Shown here: positions 1 through 7,148 of the stretch, piece by piece
How the letters are laid out: each line of letters opens with the position of its first letter
Numbering within the stretch: the stretch's first letter is position 1
DNA from: Candidatus Gastranaerophilales bacterium
GTDB taxonomy: Bacteria; Cyanobacteriota; Vampirovibrionia; Gastranaerophilales; Gastranaerophilaceae
Direction: 5' to 3'
Length of the DNA stretch: 50,011 nucleotides
Assembly: GCA_944325555.1 (NCBI GenBank)
Contig: CALVAN010000015.1
Span: 1 to 50,011 of the forward strand
The notes under the pieces: generated by a model
Seen by the model: the letters and a program-made list of their open reading frames with translations, nothing else
Database searches by the model: none
Told to the model about the DNA's origin: nothing
Translations under genes and position numbers: made by a program

Positions 1-78
1 GTTTTTTTGACAGGTGTACTTTTTCATACTTTATATCCTTTATTCAATTAAATTTTTTTGTTAATTTCCTATACTGCA

Positions 79-563
79 CCGCTTTAGCGGTCGGGTTTCA
101 GGGCTGCGCCCTGAAGGAACACGATTAGAGATTTTTAGACGAAGGAATGAAAATTTACCGTACCGAGTTTAACATTTTATGAGTGGACGGAAATTTTCAT
201 TTCTGAGTTTTAAAAGCTCTTTTGATACAGCGTGTTTTTCTTTTTTGGTTCGTTTTTTCTTTTTGCTTCGCAAACAAAAAGAAAAAATGAACAAGAGAAA
301 AACATCAACTAATAATTTTTTTAGATACTTATCTTCTATTAATAAATCTTTTTTCTTATGTTCATTTTCTTTCTTTGTATCTTGCAGGCAAAGAAAGAAA
401 ATGAACCAAAAGAAAGAAACCGGCGCTTTATTAAAAGAAACAGTACCGTATTTTTTCAAAGATTTTGCCGCGACTAGCTGCGGACAAAATCTTCTCAAAA
501 TACAACTGTTTCTAATCAAAGTTTCATCAGGGCACAGCCCTGAAACCCCACTGCTTACGCAGT
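79..563. repeat. Element A: palindrome-rich non-coding repeat with inverted ends
   Basis: The left end has a short hairpin (79-90), then GGGTTTCAGGGC and its hairpin partner (98-114), then GATTAGA. The right end (511-563) is the inverse: TCTAATCAAAG, a CAGGGC...GCCCTG hairpin, AACCCC and a hairpin at 550-563. Inside are strong stems at 144-156/191-203, 248-265/275-292, 360-377/389-406 (18 perfect pairs, 11-nt loop) and 459-493. Related modules recur in elements B and C. Open frames on either strand are low-complexity Lys/Phe/Ser strings with no family resemblance, so I read it as non-coding. It may be a non-autonomous mobile element or a structured RNA; no transposase is visible. Confidence 0.75.
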
Positions 564-614
564 AAGAGTATTTTTCTTTCGTAGTAAGATTGTTTATTAA
601 TTGCGCAAATGGTT

Positions 615-648
615 CAGATCCTGAGCTCGCCTCGCTCCTCAGGATGAC
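615..648. repeat. Short palindrome of the ATCCTGAG...CTCAGGAT type
   Basis: An eight-base stem ATCCTGAG / CTCAGGAT closes a loop of GC-rich alternating sequence. It resembles the ATTCTGAG-type palindrome at 12414-12439 and 49836-49861, but the third stem pair has changed on both arms (C-G here, T-A there). Similar short palindromes are common between genes in many unrelated bacteria. Here it begins directly after codon 37 of the minus-strand double-glycine leader gene. Confidence 0.6.
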
Positions 649-759
649 AAATGATTTATTGTTTTGGCTTAAAGACTGTTCAGCGCCCCCGACCATTTGC
701 CTTAAATCGTTGAGGGATAAGGGTTTTAAACTTTTTTCGTTATTAATGTTTCTATCCAT
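649..759 (-). pseudogene. Double-glycine leader peptide gene, 3' end replaced by repeat
   Basis: Starting at 759 behind a GAGG-type ribosome site, the first 37 codons read as a hydrophilic peptide containing LSLNDLRQMVGG, ending at residues 24-25. This matches the leader consensus LSxxELxxIxGG of peptides exported and cleaved by C39 peptidase-ABC transporters. After residue 37 the frame runs into the palindrome at 615-648 and then element A, giving a Lys/Phe-rich tail to 169 that looks spurious. The native core therefore seems lost, or the repeat supplies an abnormal tail. It lies about 140 bp downstream of the protease gene on the same strand. No transporter or modification enzyme is in the window. 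The leader match is visible; the function is inferred. Confidence 0.5.
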
Positions 760-900
760 CTTTCTTAACCTCGGGTTTTAAGTATCTATATATTTAATTC
801 CCAGTTCTCTGACGCTTATAACATTTTTTGCGCACATTTTAACAATTTGTTACAAAAACACCTTATAAAAATCGTTTAGAAAGATGATAAAAGCTCTAAA

Positions 901-2598
901 TTATTCCTCTATAACTTTTTTTAAATCACTGACAAGTGCATTCGGAGCAGCAAAAGACGTACCAAAGATGTAGCGTTTAGGAAATTTTAATTTAGAGGTC
1001 GTATCAATGGCTGATATATCAGCTTTACCGTCCTCATTAATATCAAATGCGGTTTTACCGTCAGAGTTTTTTACTTTTTTAATTTTGAAAATCCCTTTAC
1101 ACCATCTTGTTACAAGAGAATTATCACAGCTGAAATTTGATTTTGACACGCCGTATTTGTTAGCAGCACCGATAACATTTATATTATCCGCCAGTGTATA
1201 GAGATTAAGGTAATCTTTACCCTTATTCCCTGCAGAAACATAAATTTTTACGCCTTGAGATGCAAGCAGTTCCAGATTGTTTATTATATCTTTTATATCC
1301 TTTGCCTCTTTAAAAGGAGAAGCAAAAAATTTCTCTTTTATAAGCTCTTTATTGTCTTTTAGATTTTGAGCATTAATATTCAGGCCTATTAAAGCTGCCA
1401 AATCACTGATTTTTATATCAGAAGACTTTGAAATATTTATAGCGTCGTATTTTATTCCGCTTTTTATAATTTCATCCAAGGCATTTTTAATACTGATCTC
1501 ATCTAAATTTGTATCAAACCTGTGAATTTGCGCATTAGGCAAACCTTTTTTTATAAACGCTTCAACAGCCTCGCCATGTATCATATCAGGTTTGTTATCA
1601 CAATCAATCTTTACAACAGGATACCGGTATTCATCTATAACAGCTATTTTAGGAGAAATCGCATTATCAAATTTCAGCGTCTTTTCATAATCCTGTGACT
1701 GTTTATACAAAGATTTTTGCAAATAAATACTATCGGATTTTTTATTCAAAATTTTTACCAGATTAGCAACAGCAAAAGCATTCACTAGATAAGAGCCAAA
1801 AGCCGGCACATACAAAAGCATGCTTTTTAGCGCAAGTTTTTTATCATTAGATTTAAAAAAACTCAAAGCCAGTCTTGAAGCATTAAATTCTTCCGCCAAC
1901 AAAGGAAAAAACAATGCCATACCAATAAAATGAGAGCAGTCTTTTAGCTTTTGAACAATATTAAAAGTTTTTTGCACTGCCGGAGTTTTTTTATCCTTCT
2001 CTGATGTATTTACCAATGCAAAAGCAGCAGGCACAGGCGAAAAATAAGGCAGCTTATGACACCAGTAATGCCACTTGTACCCCCACTTTTTGCTGCCGGA
2101 AACTGCATGACCTATTTCGTGGAACAAATCCAGCGGAGAATCCTTCCAGGCAACGGCAACATTGGCAGGCAGGGTATAAAATCCGCACCTTGTAATCTTA
2201 TTTTTTATAGAACGCACAGGTTTGTCATATATATCAAAAAATGTTTCGCTGTCTTTATCGGCAATTACTGCTCTAAAACCTTTATTGCGCAGCTGATATT
2301 TTTCTGTCATTTTACGTGCAAGTTTTTTTATTTTGTCAATATCGGAATAACGTATTTTAGTAAGACCTCTGAACAAAATGTTGCAGGCAACGGCAGCACC
2401 GGCAAGAGAAAATGCAACAACTGATTCTTTTTTTAAATCGGTAATATTGTTTTTTAAAAGAGAAATTTTTCTTAGATAAATATCCCTTTCCTTTTTTGCA
2501 TAGGTGTTTTTCTGCAATCTTTTTTGCAGTTTTTGATACCTCATGTCCTTGCCGCCGATATTAAAATCAGCATAAGTATTCATTCCAACAGAATCCAT
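901..2598 (-). CDS. Membrane metallopeptidase-like / subtilase (S8) fusion protein
   Basis: This 565-residue protein joins two protease-like modules. The N-terminal half has a hydrophobic segment (about 60-78), a zinc-binding HEIGH motif (160-164), a possible third ligand in AEEFNAS (235-241) and another hydrophobic stretch (about 261-283). The C-terminal half carries subtilase landmarks in order: Asp322 in AVIDEY, His341 in MIHGEAV, the oxyanion Asn458 in SAGNKG, and the nucleophile Ser548 in GTSFAAP. A calcium-loop-like DINEDGKADI (519-528) lies between the last two. There is no classical signal peptide. The alternative start at residue 6 cannot be excluded. Subtilases often mature peptides, and the next gene downstream is a leader-peptide fragment, so a processing role is possible but inferred. 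Both catalytic sets look intact. Confidence 0.75.
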   Translation of the reverse strand: MDSVGMNTYADFNIGGKDMRYQKLQKRLQKNTYAKKERDIYLRKISLLKNNITDLKKESVVAFSLAGAAVACNILFRGLTKIRYSDIDKIKKLARKMTEKYQLRNKGFRAVIADKDSETFFDIYDKPVRSIKNKITRCGFYTLPANVAVAWKDSPLDLFHEIGHAVSGSKKWGYKWHYWCHKLPYFSPVPAAFALVNTSEKDKKTPAVQKTFNIVQKLKDCSHFIGMALFFPLLAEEFNASRLALSFFKSNDKKLALKSMLLYVPAFGSYLVNAFAVANLVKILNKKSDSIYLQKSLYKQSQDYEKTLKFDNAISPKIAVIDEYRYPVVKIDCDNKPDMIHGEAVEAFIKKGLPNAQIHRFDTNLDEISIKNALDEIIKSGIKYDAINISKSSDIKISDLAALIGLNINAQNLKDNKELIKEKFFASPFKEAKDIKDIINNLELLASQGVKIYVSAGNKGKDYLNLYTLADNINVIGAANKYGVSKSNFSCDNSLVTRWCKGIFKIKKVKNSDGKTAFDINEDGKADISAIDTTSKLKFPKRYIFGTSFAAPNALVSDLKKVIEE

Positions 2599-2636
2599 AT
2601 CCGCACAAAACTCATAAATATTTTTTTTTGCCGATT

Positions 2637-2666
2637 TTGGACAAAAAATTTACATTAGCATATAAT
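2637..2666 (+). promoter_or_regulatory. Sigma-70-type promoter of the dehydrogenase-hydF run
   Basis: TTGGAC and TATAAT are separated by 18 bases, and the start codon at 2709 lies 42 bases past the -10, behind GGGGAG. It probably drives the three tightly spaced genes to 5917. Confidence 0.6.
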
Positions 2667-2708
2667 TGAAAAGTAAATTATTTTAAGAATAGTACACGGG
2701 GAGTAAAA

Positions 2709-3671
2709 ATGAAAGCAGTTGTTTTCGATAACGGTTTAAAACTTGATAATAATTATCCCAAACCTGAACCAAAAACAGGAGAAGCATTAATAAAAGTAAA
2801 CACCATAGGCATTTGTAACACCGATTACGAAATAACAAAAGGATATATGGGATACAAAGGAATACTCGGACACGAGTTTACCGGTGTTGTGGAAGCAATA
2901 AACGACAGTGACAAAACACTTTTAAACAAAAGAGTTGTGGGCGAAATCAACTGCGGCTGCGGAGAATGCGACTGGTGCAAACAGGGGCTTGCAAGGCACT
3001 GTTTTAACCGTTCTACCCTCGGTATCTGGAAAAGAGAAGGCTGCTTTGCGGAATATGTTTGTTTGCCGGTAAAAAATCTGCTGGAAATTCCCGCTAACGT
3101 TACTGATGAAGAAGCTGTTTTTGTTGAACCGCTTGCAGCAGCACTTGAAATTTTGGAGCAGGTACACATTCCGCCTTACAAAAGCGTTATAGTACTTGGT
3201 GACGGCAAACTCGGGCTGATTATTGCGTTGGCATTGAATGCTGCGGGTCTTGATATTACACTTGTGGGCAAGCACGAAGAAAAGCTTGCAATTGCTAAAG
3301 CTCAGGGCGTGAAAACAAAGCTGCTCAGTGATTTAAAAATAGAAAAAGCTTACGATTTTGTTGTTGAAGCAACAGGCTCTATTTCAGGATTCGAAACGTC
3401 CGTTGCTCTGACAAAACCCAGAGGAACCCTCATTTTAAAAAGCACTATAGCAGCTTCTAAAGAGTTCAACCTTGCGCCCATAGTTGTGGATGAAATAACA
3501 ATTGTCGGTTCAAGATGCGGACAATTTGCACCAGCACTAAGACTGCTGGAAAGCCGCCGAATTGACGTAAAACCGCTAATTTCAGATATTTATAGTATAG
3601 ACGACTCAATAAAAGCTTTTGAGAAAAATACCGAAAAATCTTCAGTAAAAGTACTTGTAAAGGTTAATTAA
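2709..3671 (+). CDS. Zinc-dependent medium-chain alcohol/polyol dehydrogenase
   Basis: A 320-residue MDR-family NAD(P)-dependent dehydrogenase. The catalytic zinc site is seen in GICNTDYE (Cys) and GHEFTGVV (His-Glu). The structural zinc lobe is the CGCGECDWC...HC cluster near residues 80-96. The cofactor fold follows with VLGDGKLG around 161-168. It is slightly shorter than typical family members (about 340-350). The substrate cannot be read from sequence; threonine dehydrogenase-like and sorbitol dehydrogenase-like enzymes share these motifs. The start follows a GGGGAG ribosome site, and the next gene begins 2 nt after the stop, so they are co-transcribed. Confidence 0.85.
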   Translation: MKAVVFDNGLKLDNNYPKPEPKTGEALIKVNTIGICNTDYEITKGYMGYKGILGHEFTGVVEAINDSDKTLLNKRVVGEINCGCGECDWCKQGLARHCFNRSTLGIWKREGCFAEYVCLPVKNLLEIPANVTDEEAVFVEPLAAALEILEQVHIPPYKSVIVLGDGKLGLIIALALNAAGLDITLVGKHEEKLAIAKAQGVKTKLLSDLKIEKAYDFVVEATGSISGFETSVALTKPRGTLILKSTIAASKEFNLAPIVVDEITIVGSRCGQFAPALRLLESRRIDVKPLISDIYSIDDSIKAFEKNTEKSSVKVLVKVN

Positions 3672-3672
3672 G

Positions 3673-4731
3673 TTGAAAAAATTAAAACAGCACAAAGAAA
3701 AAATTATCGGATTTATTATAACCCTGATTTTTATAGCTCTAATTTGTTGGAACCTTGATTTTAAGCAGCTTATTGCGACATTTAAAATTTTTGATTACAA
3801 AGTATTGCTTATATTTGTACCGATGTACATTGCAGGATTGTACCTGCGTGGAGTAAGGTGGAAGTATCTTCTTTGCGACAGCGAAAAATTAACCGTAAAA
3901 GAAGCTTTCTTCGCCTTTACGACAGGAAACACATTGAACAGCTACCTTCCGGCACGTGCAGGCGATTTTTGGAGAGCTTTTCACATAGGCAAAAAGCTTG
4001 AAGAAAGCAAAATGAAAATACTCGGCTCAATTATCCTTGAAAGGATTATTGACGGTGTTTCGGTATTATTGATTCTGGCCTTTGCAGTTTTAACTTATTT
4101 TAAACACCCGTGGGTTTTAAAAATAACATATCTGGCTTCAGCCCTGTTTATTGGCAGCCTTGTGATGTTTTTCTTAATTTTTAAATTTAACAAAACAGCA
4201 TGGTTTTTCAATAAACTTGCAGCAATACCGGCTTTATCGAAGTTTGAGCCTGCTTTTATAAAAATTTCTGACGTTATAAACCGTTTTATGGAAGGTTTTC
4301 AGGCACTGAACAAGCCCAAGTGCCTGTTTATGGCATTTGCAACAAGCTGTCTTGCCTGGGGAATAGAATGTATCATTACTTATATTCTAATACTGGGATT
4401 CGGGCAGCATTACGGATTTTCAATCGCCTTCTTTATCATAAGTTTTATTGCCCTATCAACTATAATTCCGTCATCCTCTGTTTTTGTAGGACCTTATCAA
4501 TATGCATACATACTGGCACTGGGCATATACCATATAGAAAAATCCTACGCTCTCGGTATAGCTTTTATTCACCAGATAACAATAATGCTTACAATAACAG
4601 TTATATCAATGATTTACTTTCTTTTTACAAATACTAAAATTCAGGATATCAAAGAAGAAATAGAGGAAGAGATGGAAAGCCCTTCCGACAGCAAAGAAGG
4701 AATCGAGGCAGACAATGCAGGGAACGCCTAA
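3673..4731 (+). CDS. YbhN/AglD-type integral membrane protein (LPG synthase TM-domain family)
   Basis: A 352-residue protein with about eight hydrophobic segments and the pattern of the UPF0104 / lysylphosphatidylglycerol synthase transmembrane family: LRGVRWKYLL near residue 57, then GNTLNSYLPARAGDFWRA around 89-106, which is the family's most conserved region. Members are thought to handle lipid-linked substrates or act as flippases, but there is no synthase domain here. It starts with TTG just after the dehydrogenase stop, with AAAGG upstream. Its acidic C-terminal tail (EEIEEEME) overlaps the hydF start by 17 nt. Confidence 0.75.
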   Translation: MKKLKQHKEKIIGFIITLIFIALICWNLDFKQLIATFKIFDYKVLLIFVPMYIAGLYLRGVRWKYLLCDSEKLTVKEAFFAFTTGNTLNSYLPARAGDFWRAFHIGKKLEESKMKILGSIILERIIDGVSVLLILAFAVLTYFKHPWVLKITYLASALFIGSLVMFFLIFKFNKTAWFFNKLAAIPALSKFEPAFIKISDVINRFMEGFQALNKPKCLFMAFATSCLAWGIECIITYILILGFGQHYGFSIAFFIISFIALSTIIPSSSVFVGPYQYAYILALGIYHIEKSYALGIAFIHQITIMLTITVISMIYFLFTNTKIQDIKEEIEEEMESPSDSKEGIEADNAGNA

Positions 4732-5917
4732 AACAAACAGGCTGCACATAGGTATATTCGGCAAAAGAAATGCCGGCAAATCATCACTTTTAAACAGTCT
4801 TGTCAATCAGGATATTTCAATAGTATCGCCTACTGCAGGAACTACTACTGACCCTGTCGAAAAAACAATGGAATTTCTACCGCTCGGCCCTGTTGTTTTT
4901 ATTGATACAGCTGGAGTAGACGACATCGGAGATTTAGGGGAACAGAGGATTGAAAAAACAAAAAAAATCTTTGACAGAACTGATATTGCAGTAATAATCT
5001 GCGACTCAAACGGGTGGGATGAATACGAAAAAGCACTGTACAAAGAATTTGAAGAAAGAAAAATACCTGTTCTCGCTGTAATTAACAAACAGGATATTCA
5101 GGAAATATCGGACGAAAAACTGCAAAACATACAACAATATGTTAAAACTCCGCTAAAAACAAGCCTAAAATCAGGACGGGAAGTTGTTTACAGACTTAAA
5201 GAACAGCTTGTAAATGTTTGCCCCGATGATTTTATAACACCGCCCTCAATACTGGGCGACCTTGTACAGCCCAAAGATACGGTTGTACTCGTTATTCCCG
5301 TTGACAAAGAAGCCCCGAAAGGCAGAATAATCCTTCCTCAGGTGCAGGTGTTAAGAGATTTGCTTGATAACAGGTGCAAGGCATTTGTCACTCAGGATAG
5401 CGAGCTTAAAGAAACTCTTGAAGAACTAAAAGACATGCCAAGATTAGTAATAACCGACTCTCAGGCTTTTGCCTCAGTATCGCAAGATGTACCCGAAGAT
5501 ATTGAACTAACTTCATTTTCAATCCTTTTTGCAAGAATGAAAGGTGATTTAAAAGAATTTTATGAAGGCGCAAGACAAATAGACAAGCTTAAAGATAACG
5601 ATAAAGTTTTAATTTGCGAAAGCTGCTCGCACCACCAGATTGAAGATGATATAGCAAGAGTAAAAATTCCGAGATTGTTAACCCAAAAGACAGGCAAAAA
5701 GCTTGAATTTGTTTACCATTCAGGCCACGATTTTCCACAGGATTTAACGTCTTACTCTCTGTTAATTCACTGCGGAGCATGTATGACAAATCGAAGAGAA
5801 GTATTGTCCCGAATTATGAAATGCAAAAAGGCTGACTTGCCCATAACAAATTACGGCATTGTCATTTCATATTGTCTGGGCATTTTAGAACGTGCGCTTA
5901 AGCCGTTCAATCTTTAA
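4715..5917 (+). CDS. hydF: [FeFe]-hydrogenase maturation GTPase HydF
   Basis: HydF is the GTPase scaffold on which HydE and HydG build the diiron subcluster of the H-cluster before transfer to apo-HydA. The GTPase domain has the P-loop GKRNAGKSS near residue 12, the DTAG switch (about 67-70) and NKQD for guanine binding. The C-terminal cluster domain has CESCSH near residue 306 and HCGAC near residue 357, which hold the [4Fe-4S] cluster. At 400 residues it is the usual length. The start overlaps the preceding gene. HydE, HydG and the hydrogenase itself are not in this window. The gene implies fermentative hydrogen metabolism. Confidence 0.92.
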   Translation: MQGTPKTNRLHIGIFGKRNAGKSSLLNSLVNQDISIVSPTAGTTTDPVEKTMEFLPLGPVVFIDTAGVDDIGDLGEQRIEKTKKIFDRTDIAVIICDSNGWDEYEKALYKEFEERKIPVLAVINKQDIQEISDEKLQNIQQYVKTPLKTSLKSGREVVYRLKEQLVNVCPDDFITPPSILGDLVQPKDTVVLVIPVDKEAPKGRIILPQVQVLRDLLDNRCKAFVTQDSELKETLEELKDMPRLVITDSQAFASVSQDVPEDIELTSFSILFARMKGDLKEFYEGARQIDKLKDNDKVLICESCSHHQIEDDIARVKIPRLLTQKTGKKLEFVYHSGHDFPQDLTSYSLLIHCGACMTNRREVLSRIMKCKKADLPITNYGIVISYCLGILERALKPFNL

Positions 5918-5932
5918 ATTGTTTTTACAAAA

Positions 5933-5961
5933 TAGACATATTCAAAGAAAGTTAATATAAT
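5933..5961 (+). promoter_or_regulatory. Promoter of the RWYD protein-folE2-dapL operon
   Basis: TAGACA and a perfect TATAAT are separated by 17 bases, 30 bases before the start codon at 5992, which has a GAGG ribosome site. Confidence 0.65.
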
Positions 5962-5991
5962 CAAATAAAAGATACTAATGAGGAAATAAGA

Positions 5992-6324
5992 ATGACAGAA
6001 GGCAGACGCTGGTATGACAAAGATCCGGTTTTAAAAGAAGCACTTGAACTTTTAAGACTCCAAACAGACGAAACAAAGGCAGAAGCTGCAGATTACATAA
6101 TGAAGCTGCAAGAACAGGTTGCTGCTGACGTAATCGAACATTTATACGAAACAATCTCTAAATATCAGGGCAAAGGCAACCGCTGGTATGACAATGACCC
6201 TGTTATGATGAAAGCCATCGAAATGCTCAGACTTGCACCACCCAAAATGCAAAGAATTGCAGCTCTAAAACTGTTGCTTGCTCTGGAACAAAAATCAACA
6301 GAACAGCTTGACGATTTTAAATAA
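5992..6324 (+). CDS. Small protein with two RWYD repeats (paralogue of 48852-49166)
   Basis: I do not recognise a described family. The 110-residue soluble protein consists of two similar halves, each starting RWYDxDP (residues 6-12 and 64-70), followed by an amphipathic helix (KEALELLRL; MKAIEMLRLAP) and a second helix rich in Ala/Leu/Gln. It has no membrane segment, signal peptide or cysteines. A second protein with the same two-motif plan lies at 48852-49166. It begins the folE2-dapL operon behind its own promoter, with folE2 starting 11 nt after its stop. The paired motifs suggest an internally duplicated helical repeat used for binding; this is inference. Confidence 0.85.
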   Translation: MTEGRRWYDKDPVLKEALELLRLQTDETKAEAADYIMKLQEQVAADVIEHLYETISKYQGKGNRWYDNDPVMMKAIEMLRLAPPKMQRIAALKLLLALEQKSTEQLDDFK

Positions 6325-6335
6325 GAAAGATAAAT

Positions 6336-7145
6336 ATGAAAAGCCGTATAAAGGATTTGCCGCTCAGGGATGTCCAAAACCTTGCAGACAACAGAGGTAT
6401 TGATATCCAGAAAGTAGGCATCAAAAATGTAGATGTTCCCCTAATTATACAGAGAAAAGGTCAGGACAATCAGGTAGTTTATGCAAAAGCACAGATATGC
6501 GCTTCTCTTGATATGAATTTTAAGGGAACGCATATGTCTCGCTTTATGGAAATATTAAACGAATGGAGAGAAAAAGAACTTCTCGGCGTTGATATTAAAG
6601 GCTGCCTTGAAGCAATTAAAGCAAAACTCGGGGCTAAAGCGGCTCAGGTAAAATTTGTCTTTAAGTATTTTATAGAAAAAGAAGCTCCGGTTTCCAAACA
6701 AAAGTCACTTATGGCTTACGACTGTTCATTTGAAGGGATTCTTGAAGAAGATAACTACAAATTTTATCTCGGAGTCAAAGTACCGGTTACTACCCTTTGC
6801 CCTTGTTCAAAAGAAATATCCGACTACTCGGCACACAACCAGAGGGCGATAATAAAAGTTGTCATAAGCTACGATGAAACAGAACAAATCTGGTTAGAAG
6901 ATTTGATTTCCGAAATCGAAAAAACAGCCTCCTGTGAAGTATATCCTCTTTTAAAGCGAGAGGACGAAAAATACGTAACCGAACACGCTTACGACAACCC
7001 CAAATTTGTTGAAGATGTACTAAGGGATATCGTTTTAAAATTCAGAAACAATGAAAAAATAAAATATTTTGAAGCCGAGGTAGAATCACTTGAAAGTATT
7101 CACAATCACAGTGCCTGGGCATATCAGCTTGAATCAAAAGGATAA
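6336..7145 (+). CDS. folE2: GTP cyclohydrolase FolE2 (type IB)
   Basis: FolE2 opens GTP to 7,8-dihydroneopterin triphosphate, the first step towards folate (and queuosine in some bacteria), and replaces the zinc enzyme FolE. The sequence shows the family's landmarks: DVQNLADNRGIDIQKVGI at the N-terminus (a FolE2 hallmark), GTHMSRF around 66-72, the active-site cysteine in LCPCSKEIS (about 148-156), and AHNQR soon after. Length 269 is normal. It lies between the RWYD gene and dapL with gaps of 11 and 3 nt, so it is expressed with both. Confidence 0.93.
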   Translation: MKSRIKDLPLRDVQNLADNRGIDIQKVGIKNVDVPLIIQRKGQDNQVVYAKAQICASLDMNFKGTHMSRFMEILNEWREKELLGVDIKGCLEAIKAKLGAKAAQVKFVFKYFIEKEAPVSKQKSLMAYDCSFEGILEEDNYKFYLGVKVPVTTLCPCSKEISDYSAHNQRAIIKVVISYDETEQIWLEDLISEIEKTASCEVYPLLKREDEKYVTEHAYDNPKFVEDVLRDIVLKFRNNEKIKYFEAEVESLESIHNHSAWAYQLESKG

Positions 7146-7148
7146 AAA

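Noticed and set aside
169-648. The downstream part of the 196-residue minus-strand frame that begins with the double-glycine leader
   Set aside because: It runs across the palindrome and element A and becomes a Lys/Phe string; this looks like read-through into non-coding repeat.
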